From Culex pipiens pallens (taxonomy: Eukaryota; Arthropoda; Insecta; Diptera; Culicidae): 64,000 bases of DNA. Both the position numbers and the translations under genes were made by a program. Below are positions 11,697 to 24,649 of the stretch, piece after piece (position 1 is the first letter of the stretch; each line of letters begins with the position of its first letter). Where the stretch lies: NCBI RefSeq assembly GCF_016801865.2, contig NC_068938.1, forward strand, positions 77,713,316 to 77,777,315. Reading direction: 5' to 3'. The notes under the pieces were generated by a model. That model did no database searches and was not told the origin of the DNA. It saw nothing but the letters and a program-made list of their open reading frames with translations.

Positions 11697-12980
11697 CGAC
11701 GATTTACAGATTGTTGCGTTCTGTGTTCATCAAGCTAGGGAGAGAATTTAATATCTGTTACTAACAAACTTGTCAAACCAAAATTTCTCCCGGTTTTGGG
11801 TGCATCCCAGCCCAAGGTTCGCAAGGTTTTGCGCAAAAAGAAAAGCGCCTCAAACCCCACAAGTCCTACATAAATCCACGTAGACTTCAGCAACTACAAC
11901 GACTTAGTCATTTCACCTCACAACAAATACAAAATATTGGTAATTGTTCGCCTCCGGACTGTAATGTGTGCTGTTCGCCGTCAAAGTATCGAACTCGAAA
12001 CAATGCTGGGGGTGTACGATAATTAACGATACTTCTCATGCATCGATCTGTCCTGTCGCACGTTGACGTCGCAGAACTATGGGTTTTGGCGAAGTTTATG
12101 CAGCGCGCGGTTGTCGCCGCAGCCCAAATGGCAATTATTTTTTAAGGTGTTTACTTATCAGGTTCCATGCCACCAGTCTACACGGACTAACGTATAGAGC
12201 AGCGGACACGTGTTGTTTTGTGGAGTGGCGGCACTTTCTTGCCGGCAGCCGACAACAACGCGGCCCCGGCATGCAATCGTTTATCTAAATTACAGCCCGT
12301 ATTTGAGAGAGAGGACGGGCCACACGGGTTCGAAACTGCTCTGTCGTACTCTTTATTTGGAGTGGTTGAAAGGTTGGAGTTGCGACGGTTTCAAATAAAT
12401 ACTTTTGAAGTTTCTAGAAGGAAAATCCTGAAATGTACCTTAAATTCTAAGTTTTTGGATTCTTGCGTTTAAAATATATCTAAAATCAACCACTTTCAAA
12501 TCGAGGATTTTTTTTCGTTATCTAGAGATTCAACACAATTAACACGATTGGAATCATTCCGATTTCAATTGCGTTGCAAGTCACCTCAATCAACTTTCCA
12601 AGAGTCCCTCTTCAAGCGTTTCGATTTCATTCGTCGTCGTTCCAGAGCCCTCCCTGCGTAAAGTCTAATCGGTGTAATTTAGTTAATCCACCCCAAACAC
12701 ACAGTGCAGCCCCCAAGAAACCACAAAACTAAATTAGTTTCAGTTTTCCCTCCCCTTTAAGGTGTACCAGCCAACAAACTAGCAAAACGACCTACATTGT
12801 ATGTAGTTTCCTGGATTTTTCTCTCCCCAACTTTACCCCACTTGAGGAAAGTATAAAAAAAATAGCAAAAGTATGCGATCACAAAGAGCTTTCGGGGAAT
12901 CGTAAAGCAAGTTGTTTAATCGATTTCAAGTTCTGAACCGACACGCGTGGACGTCGCCGTACGGGTTGGAGGGACTCTTT
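11697..12980. other. Low-copy sequence, no recognisable gene
   Basis: Moderately GC-rich. Short frames only, none with a recognisable domain. Confidence 0.45.
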
Positions 12981-13049
12981 GTGCTTTAAGTTTGAGAAAG
13001 TGAAACATATTTGTTTTTGTAATTTTGTTGTGAAAAACCTATTTTTCGA

Positions 13050-13680
13050 GTTATTCTCAAATGACGAAACGGCTAACTTTTCAAAAATAATAGTACTTAA
13101 AAGTACTTTTTTGCAATTCCGTCATGAAACTACTTACTTTTCCTGTCATTCTCGAACGACGAAACAGCCTACTTTTCTGTACCAAAAATAACAGAATCGA
13201 ATAGTAACCCTTTTCAAAACAAATGCTGAAAAGTTCTATTTTTCAGCACTGAAATGGATGCTGAAAAGTTGAACTTTTCAGCACTTGTTTCGAAAAGTTA
13301 TACTTTTCAACATTTTTTTGAATTAAACGATTCATTGACTCAATGCATGGATATTTGTCCTATAATTCTGTTCAAAGGGTGTTTTCGGAATTGCAAAAAA
13401 TGTTGTATGGAACTCGTTGCAAAACTAGATTTTTTCATCACTCGTCGTATTTATCCAACTCGGTGAACCTCGTTGGATTAATGTACGACTCGTGCTGAAA
13501 AAATCCTCTTTTCGCAACTTGTTGCATAAACTACTATTCTGCGTATATTTTAGAGCCGAACATTTCAGCTTTTTAGCACTTATTCAGTTAACCTCGTTGG
13601 ATAAATGTACGAATCGCGCTGAAAAAAAATTCAGCAACTTTTTGCATAAACCATTATTTTTAAACATTTTTAGTCGCTCA
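13050..13680 (+). repeat. Dispersed repeat with nested hairpins, copy 1
   Basis: Contains several small self-complementary phrases (TGCTGAAAAGTT...AACTTTTCAGCA, and CAACTTGTTGC). The block from GCAATTCCGTCATGAAAC (about 13113) to TTGTTGCATAAACTACTAT (about 13540) recurs inverted at 62345-62815. A partial tandem copy of the last part follows at 13580-13660. Confidence 0.8.
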
Positions 13681-13690
13681 AAAATTGAAG

Positions 13691-16159
13691 GAATAAAATA
13701 TAATTGAATAATTAGTTTGGTAGTTTGACTTGCTTGATATAACTTTTTATTTGCTATATATATATTTTTTTAAAGACTACTTAAATGCCAATGCCCATGT
13801 CATTCTGCAGTGCATGGACTATTTAAAACATACTATTCGAAAATATAACATTAGAAACTTGTTAATTTGTGTAATTTTTTTTTCGATGAAATACTTTTTT
13901 TATATGAATAAGGGTTTATCATGTTCGTGACTTCAAAAGTCCTTTGACTAAGAGTGATAAATCATCCAGTTTTGTCATAAGCAAGCAACAACTGAATTCG
14001 ATTTTCTTTCGATATCTAACATTTCAATAACAAACATGTTAAACTGTTTTCGTAAAATCTTTTCGCGAGACGCATTAGTAGATCTGCATAACAGGTTCTC
14101 GCGACCAAGTCGCGACTCTTCCGCTGCATCATCTGCTTCACACCCCCAAAACCAAAGCACCCGCGGTCCAAAACACCATAATTTGAATAATTAAATAAAT
14201 TAGCATATTGCGCGTCTTCGGTTTCTTCTATCCGCGATTTGGTCTAATTCATCGGAATCGCTCAAGGCCTTGGAGAGAACGTCCGTCCGCTTCTTCCCCA
14301 GCAAAGGTGCCGGGTGACAAATCTGTTCACGCTTGAACGTGCTTAAATCTTGACATTTCGGGGAATTCCGGCTTCCGCCGAATGTGACGACCATTACGCA
14401 AATAAGTACCGCAGAGAGGTTCACGATGTGCGTGGTCAGGTGCTTCAAGAGCTGAGATGACATGTGGAGTTCACGACCTTGCGCGGGACTGCTGTCCAAA
14501 TTGTCCGCCTGCGGCGTCGTCGCTCAGTAACGGTCGTCAGTTCCGCGAAACTTTGACGAATCGGGGGATTCTTATTTGTTCGGTATTTCTGCGCGGCGTA
14601 ACGGTGCTAATTGTATTGCGAATTTCAACAATTGTGCAATGTCGCCGTGACCATCGGTAGTCACCGCAAATATCTCAATGAAATGACTCAAACTTCAGAA
14701 TGTTCAAAATAACCCAGTAAGACCGATCACATTTTCTCAAAAGTCGATCCAATACCTGCGTTAACCCCCACGATACCCGCACAGAAATTGCCAGCTCAAA
14801 TCGCAACCTGCGTTGACTCGTGGCGACGTGTTTTCCCAACTCGACGACGTTTACACCCAACCAGTCGCGGGAGTTTGGCGGCGATGTGAAAGTGAAACAA
14901 AAATCACCCCTCAATCAACTACCTGCCATTACCCGCGACCGACCAGGTATTGTGGACAGGTCTTGAACGCAACCAGCATCAGCTGAGCACCCAGATCTTG
15001 CGAGGTCTTTTCGCTTGTCTCGTTGTTGCGGCTGACCTCGATTGGAGCTGACAAAACAACATTGTGGTAGATGTAGTTGTTGCTGTAGCAGACGTACTGT
15101 GTCCAAAAAACAGGTACGCGCAGAGTACGAATCGTTTTGATTGGATGACATACGGGGAATTCAATTTCGGGTTGCCGTAAATTCAGTGGCACTTCATAAT
15201 ATTCTACAAAGTCATTTCTCAGTTAGAAACCTCAAGTATAGGTAGAGTTCACATTTTCGAACGAACTTCTGAGATCACAGTAGGACCAAAGTCCCACGAC
15301 CGAATCGAATTCAATTTGTATTCCTGCCCTGCGGTACTGCGGCCAAAGTTACGATCCCCCTTCCCGTAACTACAGTTATTCCTGGCTGACCAAGGCCGGG
15401 AATAATAATCGCACATCACCACCACCACCGCCGTGTGCAAGTGAAATTTATTGAACGCATCGTTTAACGGCACGCTTAACATTTAATAAATTGTGCGATT
15501 AAAAGGCCATTCCGGAGGACGCCACCGCTGAAACAGGTTCTGCGGCGTTGCATCATCGGCGGTAGAACTGGATTTTTCAACCCTTTTTCAACCCGCGAAT
15601 GCTTGAAGATTTGAACAAAGATCTTTCTCGCGAATGAGGCTGGAATACGGTTTCGTTGTATCGTCGAATGAAGATCTCTTCCGGGGAAGGGAGAGCTCGG
15701 TGAGTCCTTGACTAGTCGTGACCCAGAAATCTGGAAGAATTAGATCTCTGGCGGTTACCAAAATTCTACAAGTTGTTCTACGTCAATCTTATGCAAAGTT
15801 TTCAATACAAACCTTACGCAAATCTTCAACCTTCCCAGATTACGCCCGGCACTTCCCAAAAACCCAACGCAAATCACTCAGTTAATAACCCTTAACCACG
15901 CGCTGTGCGCTAAAACATCGCATAATTTCCGCCGGCCGCCATGCCCATCCGAGAGGTCCGTAACTTGGTGGCAAAAATACACTAAGATTTACATAAGTCC
16001 AGGCCGCGCGTCTTCGACGCCATCAAACAGAATGAGGAAACTCCCACTTATCTGCAATCTTCCCACAATTTGCAGATTCGCGTCGACGCCGCCGCCGCCA
16101 GTGGCCGCGACTGGCCAAGAATTAGAAATCATTACCTTATCAAACCGCGAGTATGTGTG
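13691..16159. other. Low-copy sequence, no recognisable gene
   Basis: The first 500 bp are AT-rich; 14.0-16.1 kb is GC-richer, with Drosophila-like CAAC/GCC runs (for example GCCGCCGCCGCC near 16090). No frame longer than 100 codons and no recognisable domain. It could be intron or regulatory DNA. Confidence 0.4.
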
Positions 16160-16299
16160 TGAGTAGTGTGAGCGATGATGTGGGTAACTAATTGTGCCGC
16201 TTTACTTTCATTGAGTTGGGTAGATTTTGCTATGTTGCAGTTTTTTTCGCCGGCATTTTGTTTTATCCCATTGTCGAGGCCCGAGTTTGTGGAGGTACG

Positions 16300-17150
16300 C
16301 GATGGGAGGCAAATTTTGGCGAAGATACAAATACATAAAAGTAATCTACCTTACTCACTTATGTTATGCGAGTATGATTTGGGGTCAAATTATACCAACC
16401 TCTTGCTTATTACTGAGGTAGACCTACAAGTCATAACTTGAAGAAAACTTTCGATGACCCAGGATACTCCAACTTACTTAAATGATAGTCTACTAAAAAC
16501 GCTGAAGATATTTGGGTATGTTCCGGGATCAATAACCACTTGTTACGGCGGCAGCACCACAGATCTTGTTTCCAGGGAGTCCTTGGTTAACCATGGACAC
16601 GTCAACTTATCAGAAATGTAGTCAACCATACTCTCTGAACCTATACGGGTATGACCTGGGCCGAAACTCTACCGATCTCTAGCCTGTTACGGCGGTAGAC
16701 CTACAGATCATCCTTGGTTAACTTGAAGGAAACTTTGATTGAACCAGGGGACTACTACATTCTAAAATGGTAGTGTACCATATTCACTGATGTTAATCGG
16801 GAATGTTCCGTGGTTCAAAACCGCCAACCTCTTGCTCGTTACGGAGGTAGATCCGAAGATCTTGACCACACCATGCCAACATGTCAAACTGGTAGTCTAT
16901 GCGATTATTATTTGAGGTCGAATTCAGCCAACCTCTCACTTGATTTTGACTCCAGGAAGTTCTTGGGTAACCAACATATCATAATGTAGTCTGGAATACT
17001 CTCTGAACCTATGATCTGGGGTCAAAATCTACTGATTTCATGGTTGTTAGGACGGTTGAACTTCCACGAACTCAAATATTTTAGGTTAACATACCTCAGA
17101 ATACGGAGGATAACAGATATTCAACAAATGAACTCCTAGACAATTGGGAA
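16300..17150 (-). repeat. Decayed tandem array related to the 144-bp satellite
   Basis: Phrases such as TGTTACGGCGGTAGACCTAC, GGGTATGACCTGGG and CCAACCTCTTGCT recur in irregular units of roughly 150-190 bp. GTTACGGCGGTAGACC is also the hallmark of the 144-bp units at 20.8-21.8 kb and occurs here in the same strand orientation. Divergence is high, so this is an old relative. Confidence 0.6.
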
Positions 17151-17159
17151 TGACCTTAA

Positions 17160-19057
17160 AAGTCTCAAAATCACTAGAAGAGTGGTGAAGTTATGTCCTG
17201 TGAAGCTCTTCCATCAGCTGTTTTGTACATCCATCAATTCAGGATCCCGCTTGCACTGTTCATCAGCATTTCAGTCATTTGAAATTGTGTGTTTTTTCCT
17301 TTACTTCTCCAGTATTGTACAAGTTACGCGATTTACTCTTCAGCGGCGCGCGCGCCGGGAATTATGTAAACAAAACGTGGCCCCACACACTCACATGCTC
17401 ATACCTCACACAACCACACAAGTGTACATGTACAATCCTCCTCCAATTGCCCCGGAGAGAGAGATGTGCTGTATGTGCTCGCGCCGATTACGCCGAGAGA
17501 CATTTATAAATTGGAACATTTTGCTGGCCGCGGCCGATAATTGCACCTCCAACTCCCCCTCCTTCGGTTGCCGGTGGTCACTGCAAGAGGAGACCCCAAA
17601 TTAAGCTATCAGATGTTTTCTTATCCAACATTTATTAGATAAATCACTTTCATCAAAATCAATTATTCATTCAGCTGTTCTTCGGTGTGTTTATTTTGGC
17701 GGAGCCGTCATCGTTCAGCGGTGCGATGTTTTTGGGATGTTTTTTTGTTTTTCGGCAAATGGGCAAGAAAAAGTGGCAAAAGAAAGTGAATACATATGCG
17801 TTTTATGGGTGCAAGTTTGCCCACGTCCGCGCAAATGTTCCATAAAACAAGACCCTTAATGAGTTTTCACTTTTGTTGCTGCTTTCGGGTGATTTGGTTT
17901 AGTGCGTACAGGGAAGTCCTACGAATCTTATGGGTAGAGATCAAAGATTAGTCGCCTATAAACCCACAGAATTCAATTGGTTACAATTGGTATTGGATAG
18001 TTCAGTTGGTACTGTGATGCCCTGTAGCATAAAAAAACTCCAACTCAGAAAGTGTAGAAAAAACTCAGAAAAAAAACCTAATTACTGGACACTTTCTGTC
18101 ACGAACTCCACACGCATGTCCCCCACTCTTCTTCCGAAGATCGTGCTGTACGTGCCCCAAGGGGTTCTCCCATGGTTCCCGTTGAATCCCGTTACAAACG
18201 CGGAAGCTTCGGTCGGTCCCCCTCCCGTGGTCACGCCCCCCCAATTCTAAATCCAATCGACTTCGACAACGTTTAATTGCCACGTGTCCTCGTTTTTCCA
18301 ACTCGAACCTGCTGAAACAGGTTCAAGGTAGTACCTCTCGTTAATCTTAGAAGCTGCGATCTCCGAGGAACCTCCGCGCGGAAGATTACTGTCGTGAGTA
18401 CGAGCGCTCGCCGTGCGCACTTCTCGCAATCAATTCTGGCGGTGCAATTGTTTTGTGGCCTGCAGGACCGGGAACTTCTTGACGTGGTGCCGACTAATGG
18501 GTAATGATTGTAATTATCATTACGTTTGCGCTGGCTGATGTTTACACGCCCGGTTGTGGTCGCTCGGGGTTCTACAGCAGGGTGACTACCCAGCTGGAAC
18601 GGGTCAAAAAATCTCAATAAACGCAATCAATCGAGTTGCCACCCTGCCCAACTAGGAAGAGTTCCCTCGGAGATATCGGCGCGAAAAGTAGGACGCTGGG
18701 AGTGGCCGCGCATCTGCGCGGCTAATGTTGATGAAGCGCAGAGGAACTGGATGGTGTCCCAAAGGCCACTGGGTATTGCGTGCAAGTCGCGCTCCAAGAT
18801 ACGGCGGCCCTCGTTGGAACAAAGATTGAAATGATTGATTCGCGATGCAGCGGACCGCACGGCGATGCACCTTCTTGGAAACCGTGTGAACTAGCCTGCG
18901 GCTAGGACTGTCCCGTTCAAGTTAAGTGCGTCCTAGAAATAGGACGTTGATCGTTTTGCCTTCCCCGCAGGGGCGAACCAACTCCCTGAAGTCGCTCTGA
19001 ATATCATTGCTGGTCGGATACGGTTGTCGTCTGGTGAGAATCGAACTGTTTTTGTAG
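17160..19057. other. GC-richer low-copy sequence, no recognisable gene
   Basis: Several short frames, none with a recognisable domain or convincing splice context. GGCGCGCGCGCCGG occurs near 17345. Confidence 0.4.
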
Positions 19058-19384
19058 TACAGTCAAACCTCGCATAAGAGCGCCTCGCATATGCAACTTT
19101 GCATATACGAGTCATTCCACCTGATTCGGTTTTGTCGCAAGAGTTGCATATGCGAGGTACAGGGCTTATGGGATTTTGGCTATATGGGAGACATGGCCTA
19201 TATTTTTGTAAAAATACATCTTAACTATACAAATTTATAGTGTTTTGGAATCGTTATGAAGTCAGCTATACAGCTACACCAAATTTACAAGGTTTACGAT
19301 GTTCTAGGTCATCCGAAACTTCCTCAAGTTAAGGCCTATGTGTTCACCGCCGTACAAGTATGAGGTAGGCGATTGTGACTTTGG

Positions 19385-20743
19385 TTTTTGACCTCAGATC
19401 ATATCCGGATAGCCTCAGGGAGGTTCAGGGACTAGTCTACCGATATGTGGTGATGTTCTGGGTCCTCTGAAGAGTCCCGGGAGTTACGACCGATGGGTCT
19501 ACCGCCGTAACAAAATAGAGGTCAGTGGTTTTTGACCTCAGATCATATCCGGATAGCCTCAGGGAGGTCCGGGGACTAGTCTACCGATATGTGGTGATGT
19601 TCTAGGTCGTCTGTAGAGTCCCGGGAGTTACGACCGATGGGTCTACCGCCGTAACAAAATAGAGGTCAGTGGTTTTTGACCTCAGATCATATCCGGATAG
19701 CCTCAGGAAGGTCCGGGGACTAGTCTACCGATATGTGGTGATGTTCTAGGTCGTCTGTAGAGTCCCGGGAGTTACGGCCGGTGGGTCTACCGCCGTAACA
19801 AGATAGAGGTCAGTGATTTTTGACCTCAGATCATATCCAGATAGCCTCAGAGAGGTTCAGGGACTAGTCTACCGATATGTGGTGATGTTCTAGGTCTTCT
19901 GTAGAGTCCCGGGAGTTACGGCCGGTGGGTCTACCGCCGTAACAAGATAGAGGTCAGTGATTTTTGACCTCAGATCATATCCAGATAGCCTCAGAGAGGT
20001 TCAGGGACTAGTCTACCGATATGTGGTGAAGTTCTAGGTCTTCTGTAGAGTCCCGGGAGTTAAGGCCGGTGGGTCTACCGCCGTAACAAGATAGAGGTCA
20101 GTGATTTTTGACCTCAGATCATATCCGGATAGCCTCAGGGAGGTCCGGGGACTAGTCTACCGATATGTGGTGATGTTCTAGGTCGTCTGTAGAGTCCCGG
20201 GAGTTACGGCCGGTGGGTCTACCGCCGTAACAAAATAGAGGTCAGTGATTTTTGACCTCAGATCATATCCAGATAGCCTCAAGGAGGTTCAGAGAATAGT
20301 CTACCGATATGTGGTGATGTTCTAGGTCTTCTGAAGAGTCTCGAGAGTTACGGCCGATGGGTCTACCGGCGTAACAAGATAGAGGTCGATGGTTTTTGAC
20401 CTCAGATCATATCCAGATAGTCTCAGGGAGGTTCAGGGGCTAGTCTACCGATGTGTGGTGATGTTCTGGGTATTCTGTAGAGTCCCGGGAGTTAAGGCCG
20501 ATGGATCTACCGCCGTAACAAGATAGAGGTCGGAGGTTTTTGACCCCAGATCATATCCAGATAGTCTCAGGGAGGTTCAGGAGCTAGTCTACCGATGTGT
20601 GGTGATATTCTGGGTATTCTGTAGAGTCCCGGGAGTTAAGGCCGATGGATTTACCGCCGTAACAAGATAGAGGTCAGTGATTTTTGACCTCAGATCATAT
20701 CCAGATAGCCTCAGGGAGGTTCGGGGACTAGTCTACCTGTAGA
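19385..20743 (+). repeat. 144-bp satellite, left arm, about 9.4 units
   Basis: The landmark ACCTCAGATCATATCC occurs at 19391, 19535, 19679, 19823, 19967, 20111, 20255, 20399, 20543 (one substitution) and 20687, exactly 144 bp apart. Each unit includes TACCGATATGTGGTGATGTT and TACCGCCGTAACAA. Units are roughly 93-98 percent alike. The array is cut off mid-unit near 20743. Confidence 0.96.
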
Positions 20744-20756
20744 ATCCCGTGAGTAG

Positions 20757-21806
20757 GGTCCCCGGATCTCCCTGAGGCTATCCGGATATGATCCGAGGTC
20801 AAAATCACCTTTATCTTGTTACGGTGGTAGACCCATCGGACGTATCTCCCGGGATCTTACAGAAGACCCAGAACATCACCACATATCGGTAGACTAGCCC
20901 CTGAACCTCCCTGAGGCTATCCGGATATGATCTGAGGTCAAAAATCACTGACCTCTATCTTGTTACGGCGGTAGACCCACCGGCCATAACTCCCGGGACT
21001 CTACAGAAGACCTAGAACTTCACCACATATCGGTAGACTAGTCCCTGAACCTCTCTGAGGCTATCTGGATATGATCTGAGGTCAAAAATCACTGACCTCT
21101 ATCTTGTTACGGCGGTAGACCCACCGGCCGTAACTCCCGGGACTCTACAGACGACCTAGAACATCACCACATATCGGTAGACTAGTCCCCGGACCTTCCT
21201 GAGGCTATCCGGATATGATCTGAGGTCAAAAACCACTGACCTCTATCTTGTTACGGCGGTAGATCCACCGGCCGTAACTCCCGGGACTCTACAGACGACC
21301 TAGAACATCACCACATATCGGTAGACTAGTCCCCGGACCTCCCTGAGGCTATCCGGATATGATCTGAGGTCAAAAACCACTGACCTCTATCTTGTTACGG
21401 CGGTAGATCCACCAGCCGTAACTCCCGGGACTCTACAGACGACCTAGAACATCACCACATATCGGTAGACTAGTCCCCGGACCTTCCTGAGGCTATCCGG
21501 ATATGATCTGAGGTCAAAAACCACTGACCTCTATCTTGTTACGGCGGTAGATCCACCAGCCGTAACTCCCGGGACTCTACAGACGACCTAGAACATCACC
21601 ACATATCGGTAGACTAGTCCCCGGACCTCCCTGAGGCTATCCGGATATGATCTGAGGTCAAAAATCACTGACCTCTATTTTGTTACGGCGGTAGACCCAT
21701 CGGTCGTAACTCCCGGGACTCTTCAGAAGACCCAGAACATCACCACATATCGGTAGACTAGTCCCTGAACCTCCCTGAGGCTATCCGGATATGATCTGAG
21801 GTCAAA
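20757..21806 (-). repeat. 144-bp satellite, right arm, about 7.5 units
   Basis: The inverse landmark TGAGGT (with context GGATATGATC) sits at 20794, 20933, 21077, 21221, 21365, 21509, 21653 and 21797; spacing is 144 bp except for the first, 139 bp. Adjacent units share private variants (for example TAGATCCACC), showing local homogenisation after the arms formed. Confidence 0.96.
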
Positions 21807-22098
21807 AACCAAAGTCACAATCGCCTACCTCATACTTGTACGGCGGTGAACACATAGGCCTTAACTTGAGGAAGTTTCGGATGACCTAGAACATCGTAAA
21901 CCTTGTAAATTTGGTGTAGCTGTATAGCTGACTTCATAACGATTCCAAAACACTATAAATTTGTATAGTTAAGATGATTTTTTACAAAAATATAGGCCAT
22001 GTCTCCCATATAGCCAAAATCCCATAAGCTCTGTACCTCGCATATGCGTGCTTCGCATAAGAAACCCCCATATGAGTTGCATATGCGAGGTTTAACTG

Positions 22099-22420
22099 TA
22101 CTCGACTTGGGGTTTGATGACAGAAGTAGAAAAAACAGGGAGTCTTGTCCGGCCGGGTGTCGAATGAGATTTTAATTAGTGTCGAGACACAAAGTGAAGA
22201 TGTCTTGTGGTGGTTGACAGCAGCAGCAGCAGAAGTCACACGGTGAACGAACGGTTTCTGATAGGCACCTGTACAAGTTTTACATGCTGAAGGTAATTAC
22301 TTGAATTGTCTTATCGGTGGGGTCTGTGTGTACTGGGTGAGGGTTCTCTGACTCTCTTTCTATTTATATGCTTAATTTAAACTGCAGTATCTTTGAAAAA
22401 TCAAACTGGAAGTACCAAAC
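22099..22420. other. Low-copy spacer
   Basis: A short AGCAGCAGCAGCAG run near 22220. Nothing else identified. Confidence 0.45.
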
Positions 22421-24645
22421 TGAAATTTTGACCAAATTTATAAAATTTTGACCAAATTTACCAAATTTTGACAAAATTTACCAAATTTTGACAAAATTCA
22501 TCAAATTTTGACCAAAATTACAAAACGTACCAAACTCACAATATTTACGAAATTTACAAAATTTACGAAATTTACGAATTTTAAAAAATTTACGAAATTA
22601 ACGAAATTAACGAAATTTACGAAATTTACGAAATTTACGACATTTACGAAATATACAAAATTTACGAAATTTACAAAATTTACGAAATTTACAACATTTT
22701 CGAAATTTACGAAATTTACGAAATTTACGTAATTTACGAAATTTACGAAATTTACGAAATTTACGAAATTTACGAAATTTACGAAATTTACGTAATTTAC
22801 GAAATTTACGAAATTTACGAAATTTACGAAATTTACGAAATTTACGAAATTTACGAAATTTACGAAATTTACGAAATTTACGAAATTTACGAAATTTACG
22901 AAATTTACGAAATTTACGAAATTTACGAAATTAACGAAATTTACGAAATTTACGAAATATACAAAATTTACGAAATTTACAAAATTTACGAAATTTACAA
23001 CATTTTCGAAATTTACGAAATTTACGAAATTTACGTAATTTACGAAATTTACGAAATTTACGAAATTTACGAAATTTACGTAATTTACGAAATTTACGAA
23101 ATTTACGAAATTTACGAAATTTACGAAATTTACGAAATTTACGAAATTTACGAAATTTACGAAATTCACGAAATTTACGAAATTTACGTAATTTACGAAA
23201 TTTACGAAATTTACGAAATTTACAAAATTTACAAAATTTACAAAATTTACAAAATTTACAAAATTTACAAAATTTACAAAATTTACAAAATTTACAAAAT
23301 TTACAAAATTTACAAAATTTACAAAATTTACAAAATTTACAAAATTTACAAAATTTACAAAATTTACAAAATTTACAAAATTTACAAAATTTACAAAATT
23401 TACAAAATTTACAAAATTTACAAAATTTACAAAATTTACAAAATTTACAAAATTTACAAAATTTACAAAATTTACAAAATTTACAAAATTTACAAAATTT
23501 ACAAAATTTACAAAATTTACAAAATTTACAAAATTTACAAAATTTACAAAATTTACAAAATTTACCAAATTTACAAAATTTACAAAATTTACAAAATTTA
23601 CAAAATTTACAAAATTTACAAAATTTACAAAATTTACAAAATTTACAAAATTTACAAAATTTACAAAATTTACAAAATTTACAAAATTTACAAAATTTAC
23701 CAAATTTACAAAATTTACAAAATTTACAAAATTTACAAAATTTACAAAATTTACAAAATTTACAAAATTTACAAAATTTACAAAATTTACAAAATTTACA
23801 AAATTTACAAAATTTACAAAATTTACAAAATTTACAAAATTTACAAAATTTACAAAATTTACAAAATTTACAAAATTTACAAAATTTACAAAATTTACAA
23901 AATTTACAAAATTTACAAAATTTACAAAATTTACAAAATTTACAAAATTTACAAAATTTACAAAATTTACAAAATTTACAAAATTTACAAAATTTACAAA
24001 ATTTACAAAATTTACAAAATTTACAAAATTTACAAAATTTACAAAATTTACAAAATTTACAAAATTTACAAAATTTACAAAATTTACAAAATTTACAAAA
24101 TTTACAAAATTTACAAAAATTTACAAAATTTACAAAATTTACAAAATTTACAAAATTTACAAAATTTACAAAATTTACGAAATTTACAAAATTTACAAAA
24201 TTTACGAAATTTACGAAATTTACGAAATTTACGAAATAAACGAAATTAACGAAATTTACCAAATGTTGACCAAATTTTGTCAAATTTTGACCAAATTTTG
24301 ACCAAACTTTGACCAAATTGTGAACAAATTTTGACCAAGTTTTGACCAAATTTTGACCAAACTTTGACCAAATTTTAACCAAATTTGGACCAAATTTACA
24401 AAATTTACATAATTTACAAACTTTTAAATACTTTTACAAACTTCACAAAACTTTACGAACTTTTACAATTTTTTTGACAAACTTTTTTAAACTTTTACAA
24501 ACTTTTTTAAACCTTTACAAACTTTTTTAAACTTTTACAAACTTTTACAAACTTTTACAAATTTTACAAACTTTTACAAACTTTCACAAACTTTTAAAAA
24601 AATTTACAAACTTTCACAAACTTTCACAAACTTTTACAAACTTTT
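22421..24645 (+). repeat. AT-rich satellite of 9-, 10- and 11-bp units
   Basis: Successive zones are ACCAAATTTTG-type 11-mers (22421-22515), AATTTACGA 9-mers (about 22540-23215), AATTTACAA 9-mers (23216-24178), mixed units, 11-mers again (24255-24400), then ACTTTTACAA 10-mers (24400-24645). The 10-mers resume after the inserted element at 25961. Because 9 is a multiple of 3, the antisense strand stays open for more than 400 codons, reading only Asn-Phe-Val or Cys-Lys-Phe. This is not a gene. Confidence 0.97.
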
Positions 24646-24649
24646 ACAA

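Larger units (their letters stand above)
19060..22098. mobile_element. Pogo-like (TA target) foldback with satellite arms
   Basis: The ends read CAGTCAAACCTCGCATA (from 19060) and, inverted, CAGTTAAACCTCGCATATG (ending 22098). Both are flanked by TA (19058-19059, 22099-22100), the target duplication of Tc1/mariner/pogo transposons; CAGT-type ends favour pogo. About 330 bp of unique subterminal DNA on each side are inverted copies (TTGTAAATTTGGTGTAGC near 21906 and its inverse near 19275). The rest of each arm is a 144-bp tandem array. No transposase is encoded, so it depends on one supplied in trans. Confidence 0.85.

Noticed and set aside
19385..21806. CRISPR-like array
   Set aside because: The 144-bp units repeat over their full length with no unique spacers, and the genome is eukaryotic.
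22501..24382. Two antisense open frames of 400 and 483 codons
   Set aside because: They are the 9-bp satellite read in two frames (Asn-Phe-Val and Cys-Lys-Phe repeats); the frames stay open only because the unit is a multiple of three.
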